DNA from: Apolygus lucorum
Taxonomy: Eukaryota > Arthropoda > Insecta > Hemiptera > Miridae
NCBI GenBank assembly: GCA_009739505.2
Contig: CM019167.2
Location: 104,970,800-105,034,799 of the forward strand
Length of the DNA stretch: 64,000 bases
Reading direction: 5' to 3'
Positions 55,619-64,000 of the stretch are shown here, piece after piece (positions within the stretch are counted from its first letter, which is position 1; each line of letters opens with the position of its first letter). The notes beneath the pieces are model-generated. The model saw only the letters and a list, made by a program, of their open reading frames with translations. It was not told the origin of the DNA and did not search any database. The position numbers and the translations under genes were made by a program.

Positions 55619-55796
55619 CGTGGCGAAAGGAAAATTCCAAGTGGAAAGAAGTAGCGCGACTGAACGATCGCAGGTGCCTGCAAGGTCATTCGATTCTGTG
55701 TTTCACATTTTCCCTAGCGACAATCGTGTCGCTGGAAAAATAGAACCTGCTGCGATTATTTAGTCACGGCGATTTTCTAGTCGCAGGTGCGCGTTC

Positions 55797-55949
55797 ACCT
55801 ATTGAGTTTTGTGTGTTTCATTTCTGCGCGACAAAATCGCGCGACTAAAAATCGCAAGTGCGTGAAGGCCCTTAGGGCCTTCACGCACTTGCGATTTTTA
55901 GTCGCGCGATTTTGTCGCGCAGAAATGAAACACACAAAACTCAATAGGT
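55797..55949. repeat. 153-bp perfect palindrome at Harbinger right end
   Basis: 76-bp arms mirror around position 55873. The left arm is the last 75 bp of the element, including its TIR. The right arm is a second copy of the same end, flipped. The centre reads CTTAG, so a TTA target separates two element ends. Confidence 0.95.
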
Positions 55950-55957
55950 TATGAGCT

Positions 55958-56027
55958 TTACACAGCTTTGCCATTGCCACTATCTACCAACCATATTTTT
56001 GCTTCACAATCTAGTTTATTTTGAAAT
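55958..56027 (-). repeat. Family-A copy, continued after Harbinger
   Basis: CAGCTTTGCCATTGCCACTA to TAGTTTATTTTGAAAT, cut short by the next copy. Confidence 0.7.
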
Positions 56028-56606
56028 CGCTGCAAATTATTGCAAAAAGGTTTATTATTTTTCTATATAGATCACTCGTCTGCAATGAACACGACTTTGC
56101 CATTGTTACCACCAACCAACATGAAGAAAAACATCGATCGCATTTCAGCCAGCTAAAATTTGAACGGAGATTAGACCTCTTCTGCAATTTACCCTTGTGT
56201 TTCTGATTTATTGTAAGTCCAACCCTTAAGTACTCGTAGGGAGCGAACGATTGGTCTTACAGAGCCTTGGGTGATCTCATTTGATTCTAAAAATTAAATA
56301 CTATGTTAAATTTATGAAAAACACCATACCTTTATATCGAAAGTTTTTGAGCTAGAGCATTTTGAAAATTTCAGCCCTTATTTTTCAACTCTTAGAAGTG
56401 ATTGACATCAACCAGAAGCTCCGGTGCACAACTAGATCTCAAATAGAGCCGGCATACATAATTTCATCAAAATCGGTCCATGGTAACAAAGGAAAGAATT
56501 TTCATTCGATTTTCGTATCTCCGTACCTTGAAACGTAAACCAACAAATTTTGAGATGGGGCGGTTTCTTGGTCGATTCCAAAGGTTATTATTGGAAACAA
56601 TAAATA
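56028..56606 (-). repeat. Family-A repeat, full-length copy
   Basis: CGCTGCAAATTATTGCAAAA to a degraded hairpin (GGTTATTATTGGAAACAATA). The minisatellite is absent. Confidence 0.8.
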
Positions 56607-59342
56607 AAACCCAAAAAAGGTTCCTTGAAATAATTGTTTTGGAGAGCGCAAATTTGCTCAAGTTTATAGAATTGATACGTATCCCACCCTCTTATAATTA
56701 GAAGCCCCCCCAAAGCTGAACAATACTTATCTATCCTGTTTAATACTAACTTTATAAAGAAGAACACAGATTAAGCAGGCTCAGCAGGACACCCTAGAGC
56801 CCAGACCAAAAATGGGAAGGAACAGTATACGACATAAACAATACAAGAGTCCGGACGAAGCTGTGACCACTAAATATGAAACGAGGAGAGGTTTGTACAT
56901 TGATTGGTTTTGATGATCGGTTTATACAGGAGGATTGACGATGATAAGGGTAAATCGTTTCAGCTCGGACGGTCAAATGCATGCGGGGATTTCTCCATTG
57001 TTGGTTCAATCAATCCATTAGAGCTAACTTTGAAATGCTTTTAGGATTATTGTTTAATTATAATAATACTAATGAAACAATAAAATTCAGAGGCACATTT
57101 CCTTCTCAAAGCCATCAACCGAAATGTTCAACAATGTGATAAATCTGGGTGAATGATTCCAAGAGGACTCCCTCGTTGCGGATTATGATTGCGATTCAGT
57201 TTTATCTCAGGTCATGCAATCTATCCCAGTCCATCTCACTCCAAGAAAATGGAAATATTGATGTTATAGAAAGAAGCAACTTACATCCTGTTTGCAGGAC
57301 ACTTTTATCACACAGAAAGTCAGTACTGTTCGAATACGTTCAAACGCAAGATTAATGAACTCCTTATTGACAAACCACTAAATTGTTCCTAGCCTCAGGG
57401 ATTAATGGAAATATCTCTTTCGTCTTTAAATACGAGTTGTGCTAATATTGTGACGGCCCTGCACAGAGCAAGTCAATAAATTATGGACGAGTTGTTCCTA
57501 AATTGTTACTTGATGTCGAAGAAGGGATTGAAAAGTTAAAATTGGGTTCCTAATTATCCCATTCAGTGTGATTCGCAGCTTCTTAAAAATTCTTATTCGA
57601 ATCCGAATGACGGTGCATCGATTATGTTAGTATCAAAGATTTGATACAAACTCCCGTTGATTGAACTAATTTCTGTTCATTGACATATAAGTTCATCTGG
57701 TTTTGGAACACGCTACGTGGAAACATATTGGAAACATAATTTACCCGTGGAATGAGAGAGTTCGTAACAGTATAGCAGCAACGTTTAGTTGAAAAGAGGA
57801 GTTTCCAACGTCTAATTGGGGCACATCCACTCCAGTTGGAGCCATTAGCCCTTGTAATTAACCTCCATATAATTGACTACGCTAGACTCAGCGATGCCAC
57901 ACTACGTTCGCGACTATGTATCTAACTCAGGAAACGAAGAGTCGGAGGCCCAGTATGACGGAGGAAAACCACCCCTCAGTGAAAGCCATAAAGTGAGCGT
58001 CCATTAGCAATGAGATTCAGTTTCATAGGAGCGATAGTGTGAAGCTACTTGTGATGTTGGAGGAAAAACTCGTTTAAATAACCTAGGAGGGAGAGTTTCA
58101 GTTAATAAAGTGAGTGAATAACCGCAATTACTAATAATATGATTAAATATTTGTACATGTTTCGTCATCAAGCCAACAAAGGGAAGAGGTACTTAAAGCT
58201 CACAATTACTCGGGCTAATTTTAAATTCACATAGTTGCTGTATTCCAAGTATTAACGTGATTTGATAAATTGTAAATTACTTCTGAGTCTAATAATTACG
58301 TATTTACAATTGTGGTTACAATTGGGGGAGTCCATTATAGGTGGGATAGTCAAACCTGGGGACAAAGACTAGAACAAATTGGTCGAAGGTAGCTGAAATT
58401 CGCTCCACAAGTTGGCAACATAATAATGGTTGCTCGTTATTAAAACCCCGATTAATTTTGAAACAAATCAGAGGAATGTCTACTAATTCTCCTCAAATAC
58501 GTTTTTAAGAATATGTGTGAAAAGTCGAATGAAAGAAGGAGAAATCATTGTTCTAATTTGTCACATTTGTATGTCACGGGTATGTAAAGGAAAGGAAGCT
58601 AGATTGATTTAAGCATGGCACGGCGGCGCTGCAGGAATTTGATAGCTCACACACACACACACACACACACACATGCACATGGCACATGCTCCTGCTCATT
58701 CATACTATGGAATGATTTCTTACGATAAAACATTCGACCAATTTGTTTCTTACATAACGTGATCTCATAAATATGTCATGACAGAGAAAAATGTAAATAA
58801 CTTTGGCCCTGAGAATGGTGCCATCAGAAAAAAAAATAAATAAATAAATAAAATAAAATTGGGGACACTGTTGGGTACTTCCTCCGACTTCAACCTATTG
58901 TGGGGTGCTCTGACTGAGAGAATTATGACTGCTGACTACTGACGTACTGCGCCGAAAACCGTGAAATGTTTGCAATTTTTTCAGTTTTTTAGCTTTAACT
59001 TCTAGACTATGATAATTTCATTTATTTAAGACCTGAGATCTGTTTTGTTGGTTGAATAATACATAAATACATAAAGAGAGATACATAAATTCAAAAATAG
59101 GCAATTTTTCCAAAAAATTTAAATTTCTGTGTTAAGACCGTGTTTTAAGGTTTTTACTTTTTAAACCCAGGGAAAATAACTTCAAATACCAGACAAAAAT
59201 CATGCTTTGCTGAGACTGTTACTCTAATATGCACTAATATTTATGGTGTCGGTGAGACTTTGGGATAGAAATCAGGATGGAATCTTCAAGAAGTGATTCC
59301 CAATTCAATGAATTCTCAACGTTTTCAAACCGTTTTCCTTTT
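56607..59342. other. Unassigned, with CA and AAAT microsatellites
   Basis: (CA)12-type run at about 58650-58673 and an AAATA run at 58834-58857. No gene, RNA or element recognised elsewhere in this stretch. Confidence 0.45.
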
Positions 59343-59461
59343 GGTTTATTATTTTCAATAATGAACCTTTGGGATCGAACAAGAAAAAAATTGTTTAACC
59401 CCCCTCAAAATTTGTTGGTTTACGTTTCAAGGTATACGTAAAATCCGAAAATAGAATAAAA
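59343..59461 (+). repeat. Family-A copy, 5' part, interrupted
   Basis: 5' hairpin, then GTTTACGTTTCAAGG, to GAATAAAAAA, where a minus copy begins. Its later part resumes near 59807. Confidence 0.8.
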
Positions 59462-59463
59462 AA

Positions 59464-59806
59464 CGCTGCAAATTATTACACAATTGTTTATTTTTTCTAT
59501 ATAGGTCACTCGTCTGCAAAGCGACCAACCATCCAACATGAAGAAAAACATCGATCGCATTTCGGTCAGCTAAAATTTGAACGGAGATTAGGCCTCTTTT
59601 GCGATTCACACTTGTGTTTCTGACTTATCGTACGTCCAACCCTTAAATTCCCGTAGGAAGCGAACGGTTTGTCCTACAGGGCTCCGCGTGGTCTCAAAAA
59701 ATTCTAAAAATTCTATACTATCTTAAATTGATGGACAAACAATACCTTTAAATCAAAATTTTTTTGAGTCGGCCAAATTTTTATTCGATTTTTGGATTCT
59801 ACGTAC
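59464..59806 (-). repeat. Family-A copy nested in opposite orientation, internally deleted
   Basis: Starts CGCTGCAAATTATTACAC and follows the family order to TTTTTTTGAGT. It then jumps over about 180 bp to CGGCCAAATTTTTATTCG and ends within CTACGTACCTT. Confidence 0.75.
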
Positions 59807-59984
59807 CTTCTCCGGATTCTTTTGGATTCTCTTTTTCCGTCCGCCGTATACGGCACTTTCCTCACTTAGCATTGACCGATTTTGATGAAATTCGGTATGT
59901 AGGCTTCATTTGGGGTCTAGTTGTGCCCCGAAGATTTTGGTTGATGTAGGTCACTTCTAAAGGTTCAAAAATAAGGGTTGAGAC
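59807..59984 (+). repeat. Family-A copy, 3' continuation, truncated
   Basis: Minisatellite remnant (CCGTCCGCCGTATACGG) then GACCGATTTTGATGAAATTC to TAAGGGTTGAGAC, where the decayed reading frame begins. Confidence 0.7.
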
Positions 59985-60400
59985 TCAATAATCCGTCACT
60001 GAAGAGTTTAATAGGTCACGGGAGTTATTATAGGCGTTCATAAGAGAAGATACCTCCGAATTCATCCCATCCAATTCACCCAGTCTGTCATTCATTACAC
60101 CGAATAAACGATATAGATTAGTGCAGAGATTGTCAATTTATTCTTCATCATTTCGATTGCCAGCTATAAAGTGTAAATCCACCATCAATTCATCCTTCAC
60201 CTCATTCAACTCTGACTCATTAACATGCAATGCATATACTTTTTCGATGAATGCTATGGTTTGTTCCATAGTAATTTATGTTTTTCTGAACACTAGTCCC
60301 TGTATCAGCTCATCTACCGTCGGAGATATTACGAATAAATACAAGTCAACTTTATATTCAACTTCATATCACTCATTTACTGTTGATTGCGTAAATCACA
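59985..60400 (-). pseudogene. Decayed, unrecognised protein-coding remnant
   Basis: One minus-strand frame has protein-like content over about 130 codons, broken by only a few stops. From 60370 to 60279 it reads YEVEYKVDLYLFVISP, then a TAA. 60269-60141 is open for 43 codons (start MEQTIAFIEKVYAL). There is a TAA at 60138-60140, and then 50 more open codons to the stop at 59985-59987 (including LYRLFGVMNDRLGELDG). It is acidic, Asn/Leu-rich and probably helical near the end. I do not recognise the family. It could derive from an old viral or transposon gene. It is directly followed by a truncated family-A copy. Confidence 0.4.
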
Positions 60401-60839
60401 CCTTGAACTAGTCAGTTGATTGTGGCCTTGAATGAGACGAGGTAAAGACCAGATCAAGGTCATACATACGTTTTTATTATAGCGCGTGCCAAGGATAAAA
60501 CCTGGCGCGTGTCAAGGTCAATAAATAGGATTAAGAAAGCGCTATCTCTGTAATCCGACAAATCCGTGTTCTGTACAGTGCGAGTTAGACCAATTAGTGA
60601 ACCTACAAATTAGCGATTAGGTAATTGGACTTCTTAGATGACGTACTACCTTGATTTTGCGAAGCAAGCTCAATGGTGTGTAGATATATGTTTGGACCGA
60701 AAATCAAATTCAATTTCACTCTGGAAACCATATAATCGCAATTGACGCTACGGAGAGGAACAGAGACATCTTAACGGTCCTAGAAACAACGATCAACTGA
60801 ATTACATGTACATGTATAAATGTAGATATACGGAATTAT
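60401..60839. other. Unassigned spacer
   Basis: A GCGCGTGCCAAGG / GCGCGTGTCAAGG phrase is duplicated at about 60482 and 60513. Nothing else seen. Confidence 0.4.
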
Positions 60840-61161
60840 AAGTTGGGGTCACGCCCTGGCAGCGACACAAATTTTTGCACCACAACGAAAAGCCGTGAGA
60901 CTTTTAGCTGATCTCGGATACAAAGATGATTGTTCTCGAAAATTTAGATCACTAAACATTCTTGCATTGCCGTCAATGTACATTCTCTTGACTACCTACA
61001 ATCGTCTGCAGTCTGCGTTTCATCGAATAACGAATTTATTTAGTTTCAACTCTCCAAGTCTGCCTGTACCATTTGTTTGTGTATGTCATGATTACCTAGG
61101 ACTAGAAAAAACATATTGTTTAGTAATGAATGCATTCCAGGGGACGCCCCCCATTGGATAA
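60840..61161 (+). pseudogene. LINE (CR1/Jockey-type) C-terminal remnant
   Basis: From about 60843 the reading is LWGHALAATQIFAPQRKAVR, continuing LLADLGYKDDC and LNILALPSMYI. This is the post-RT pattern of CR1-like LINEs (WGN, then Q-RAVRI, then R-x-LF...L-IL-LP-LY). The stretch after about 61010 is less conserved. The frame stops at 61161 after running into the 3' segment shared with 4842-5012. No RT core remains, so it is 5'-truncated. Confidence 0.65.
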
Positions 61162-61269
61162 ACATTAGATCAGTTTAACCAGTTGGTAAGCGATAAAACT
61201 GTTTCACTCGATGTAATTCATTTATTACTTTAGGCAAGAAATAGTGACCCCCCCTCACCCTTATCCACC
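61109..61269 (+). repeat. Paralogue of the 4842-5012 insertion (LINE 3' end)
   Basis: AACATATTGTTTAGTAATG, CATTCCAGGGGACG, ATTAGATCAGTTTAACCAG and TTATTACTTTAGGCAAGAAA are all shared in order with the 4.8-kb copy. Confidence 0.75.
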
Positions 61270-61270
61270 A

Positions 61271-61950
61271 TAAAATTTCTAGCGGCATGGGAGCACCGAA
61301 TCTAAAGAGCATTTTAAAATCCATGATCTACGATACCCAACATGCGAATTCCAGTTCACCCCCCCCCCCCCCACTACCACAATGGTGTCAGTCTGGCACC
61401 AAAGCGGAAATACGTCGTAACATTGAACTTTCTTCTATTAGTTTTAGTAGGCAGTCCATCGAGGTTCACATCCTTATTCAAGGTGAAACACGAAAAAAAC
61501 CCACGAAATATGCGGTTTATGGTGCCCTAGCACCATGGTGGCACCACTATAAGTTCCATGGTCGCACAGAGAATAATTCATGAAAATCCGGAGGTATAAT
61601 GAGAATTTTTCCTCAATTTCAAAGCTTGGGTACTATTAGTATGCAGTAAAGGAACCGAAATATTGGAAAATCGGATATTTTGTGAAAACTATCCCCCCAC
61701 TCGCCCCCTCCCCTTGCGAATTTTAATACTCTGGTGAAATCATGTACAACTCGGAAGTTATTTGAGTGAAACAAAAAAATAAAATAAACGCAAATCGTTT
61801 GGAAATTGAGGCCTGGGCAGAGTACACAAGAATATGCCCGCAAACGCACGTTTTTAAAGCTTTAACCCCCCTTTAACCCTTTAAAAGGAAAATTGCGAAA
61901 TTCCGGCAACGTAGTGCACAACTAGATAGTTTTCCGCGTCGAACAAACTT
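61271..61950. other. Unassigned spacer
   Basis: C run at about 61359-61372. A 98-codon plus frame (61287-61583) spans it and is not recognised. Confidence 0.4.
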
Positions 61951-62536
61951 CGCTGCAAATTATTACACAATGGTTTATTATTTTTCTATATATCACTCGT
62001 CTGCAAAGCCACCAACCATCCAACATAAAGAAAAAGATCGATCATATTTCGGTCAGCTAAAATTTGAATGGAGATTAGGCCTCTTTTGCGATTCATTCTC
62101 GTGTTTCTGATTTATCGTACGTCCAAACCTTAAATTCTCGTAGTGAGCGAACGGTTTGTCCTACAGAGCTCCGCGTGGTCTCAAATATTCTAAAAAATCT
62201 ATAGAATCTTAAATTGAAGGAAAAACAATAACTTTATATCAAAATTTTTTGTGTTAGGGCGTTTTCAAAATCTCAAAATTCATTTTTGAAACCTTAGAAG
62301 TGACCTACATCAACCAAAATCTTCGGGGCACAACTAGACCCCAAATGGAGCCTACATACCAAATTTCATCAAAATCGCTCAATGCTAAGTGGGGAAAGTG
62401 CCGCGTACGGCGGACGGACGGCCAAGATTTTTGGAGTCTACGTACCTTGAAACGTAAACCATCAAATTTTGAGGGGGTGTTAAAAAAAAATTTTTCTTGG
62501 TCGATTCCAAAGGTTCATTATTGAAAATAATAAACC
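61951..62536 (-). repeat. Family-A repeat, full-length copy
   Basis: CGCTGCAAATTATTACACAA to AATAATAAACC, 586 bp. Minisatellite of about two units (62401-62423), with a short deletion just after it. Confidence 0.9.
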
Positions 62537-62596
62537 AAAAAGAACCAGGAAAATCGGTTGAGAACTAACGCCTGTGCAGACGACACAAGATCTTGT

Positions 62597-62670
62597 CACA
62601 CACATACACACATACACACATACACACACACCTACACATACACCTACACACACACACACACACACACAGA
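62597..62670. repeat. CA-rich microsatellite
   Basis: ACACATACAC and ACACAC runs. It directly follows family-A flank sequence. Confidence 0.9.
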
Positions 62671-62899
62671 CATACACCTATGGTTTTTTTTCGCGGATTT
62701 GGATTCAGAATGGTCTAAAACGGATTACTGTGTGGTTATTTTTTTTTTCTGTTGAGTGTTGTCCAACTTTACCCCAGATCGATCGCATAAGGACGCCCAA
62801 GTCTTACTGTGGGACGTCCTAAAAAACCAAGTGGGTGTGGTACATAGCTTCCTCGTATCCATAACCCGATTGTATAGAAGGTCCGATGCATAGTAGTTA

Positions 62900-63325
62900 A
62901 TATCGAAACATCACTCTAAGTACCTTCCACTACCCTCATAGGGAACCATCTACACGCTAATCTGAACAATCCTGAGGAATTTCGTCAAAATTGGATAGAA
63001 TATTTAAAAGTTATGGCTGTTACAAGGATTTTACGTTTGCGCATGCGCAGAGGCTACTATCAATTTTAAGGCCTTGATTTACATTGGGGACCATCTACAA
63101 ACTAATCAGCATAATCCCTGAAAATGTCATCGAAATCGGATAGAAAATATGAATGTTATGGCTGTGGCAAGGATTTCATGACAGACAGACAGACACGGAA
63201 CCAAAATTGTTCAGAAAGGTCTGAAACGTCAAACGCGAGTGGAAATTTCGATTTTGGAGAACTTTTTCATTTCAACCTTGAAAAGTGAAAACGAAGCTTC
63301 CGCTACCTTGGTAGACTCGGAAGCA
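62900..63325 (-). repeat. Family-C repeat
   Basis: Minus orientation: ATTTCATGACAGACAGACAGACA, CGGAACCAAAATTGTTCAG, CGAGTGGAAATTTCGATTTTG and CCGCTACCTTGGTAGACTCGG in order. A family-A copy abuts its A run. An earlier partial repeat of GTTATGGCTGT...AGGATTT occurs near 63013. Confidence 0.7.
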
Positions 63326-63329
63326 AAAA

Positions 63330-63953
63330 CGCTGCAAATTATTACACAATGGTTTATTATTTTTATATAGATCACTCGTCTGCAAAGCCACCAACCATCA
63401 AACATGAAGAAAAACATTGATCGCATTTCGGTCGGCTAACACTTGCAAGGCGATTAGGCCACTTTTGCGATTCACACTCGTGTTTCTGATTTATCGTACG
63501 GCCAAACTTTAAATTCTCGAAGTGAGCGAACGGTTTGACCTACAGAGCTCCGCGTGGTCTCAAAAAATTCTAAAAATTCTACAGAATCCTAAATTGAAGG
63601 AAAAACAATATCTTTTTATCAAAATTTTTGAGTTAGGGCGTTTTCAAAATTTCAAAATTCATTTTGGAACCCTTAGAAGTGACCTACATCAACCAAAATC
63701 TTCGGGGCACAACTAGGCCCCAAATGGAGCCTACATACCAAATTTCATCGAAATCGGTCAATGCTAAGTGGCAAAAGTGCCGCGTACGGCGGACGGCGGA
63801 CGGCGTACGGCGGACGGCGGACGGACGGCCAAATTTTTATTCGATTTTTGGATTCTACATACCTTGAAACGTAAACCATCAAATTTTGAGGGGGTGTTAA
63901 AATTTTTTTTTTCTTGGTCGATTCCAAAGGTTCATTATTGAAAATAATAAACC
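63330..63953 (-). repeat. Family-A repeat, full-length copy
   Basis: 624 bp with a long minisatellite (63781-63829) and intact ends. It lies in the A-rich end of the family-C copy. Confidence 0.9.
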
Positions 63954-64000
63954 AAAATCTATATATATGATTTTTTCCTTGGTGGAGTGGTCCCCTTAAC

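Larger units (their letters stand above)
54499..55871 (+). mobile_element. PIF/Harbinger DNA transposon, internally deleted
   Basis: 44-bp terminal inverted repeats start GGCCTTCACGCACTTGCG (54499 on) and end with the complement at 55871, which has one more G/C pair. Inside are transposase parts on the plus strand and a MADF protein fragment on the minus strand, the two-gene set of PIF/Harbinger. TTA, the usual Harbinger target, follows at 55872-55874; the left side lacks it. Confidence 0.85.

Noticed and set aside
62480..62822. ORFs rich in His-Thr or Val-Cys near 62.6 kb
   Set aside because: They are translations of the CA microsatellite.
1..64000. CRISPR array, operon or bacterial-type signals
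   Set aside because: The direct repeats are long, dispersed transposable elements without regular spacers, and the coding content is eukaryotic.

Overview
This is a eukaryotic, AT-rich, repeat-dominated window. The element types (BEL/Pao LTR retrotransposon, Jockey-, R1- and R2-like non-LTR remnants, a Penelope-like element, a PIF/Harbinger element, tRNA-like SINE candidates) suggest an arthropod, probably an insect. That is an inference from element families; no host gene in the window identifies a species. I found no convincing intact host protein gene. The only long intact reading frame is the 1812-codon gag-pol of a BEL/Pao retrotransposon on the minus strand.

Layout. 1-2.4 kb: end of a family-A repeat, then a rearranged Penelope-like element with GIY-YIG endonuclease and a promoter-like tail. 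2.4-8.5 kb: mostly unassigned DNA with a 171-bp insertion flanked by a perfect 27-bp direct repeat. 8.5-22.9 kb: the densest cluster of family A, a roughly 550-780 bp non-coding repeat with terminal hairpin, asymmetric terminal inverted repeats and an internal 7-bp minisatellite; it includes nested copies and a 109-bp palindrome. A Jockey-like 3' end lies at 15.6-16.0 kb. 23.4-28 kb: a duplicated tRNA-like unit, then R2-like, other LINE and R1-like coding remnants, and a Ty3/gypsy Gag-like relic. 28-41 kb: purine-rich array, inverted copies of repeats B and C, a SINE candidate, a LINE tail and old family-A copies. 41.4-48.7 kb: complete BEL/Pao element with nearly identical LTRs, inserted in a family-C repeat. 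49-53.9 kb: little assigned, except a Jockey-like tail and one family-A copy. 53.9-56.6 kb: a foldback element with CRE-like palindromes, then an internally deleted Harbinger element inserted in a family-A copy and ending in a 153-bp palindrome. 56.6-64 kb: unassigned DNA, more family-A copies, a decayed unrecognised reading frame at 60 kb, and a LINE tail at 60.9 kb.

The BEL/Pao element looks potentially mobile: intact frame, PBS, PPT and LTRs differing at about two positions. Family A is the best candidate for an undescribed system: about twenty copies in 64 kb, T-rich insertion sites, no visible target duplication, and an end structure like that reported for Helentron-associated (HINE) non-autonomous elements. 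All homology statements come from motif reading by eye; no database search was run.
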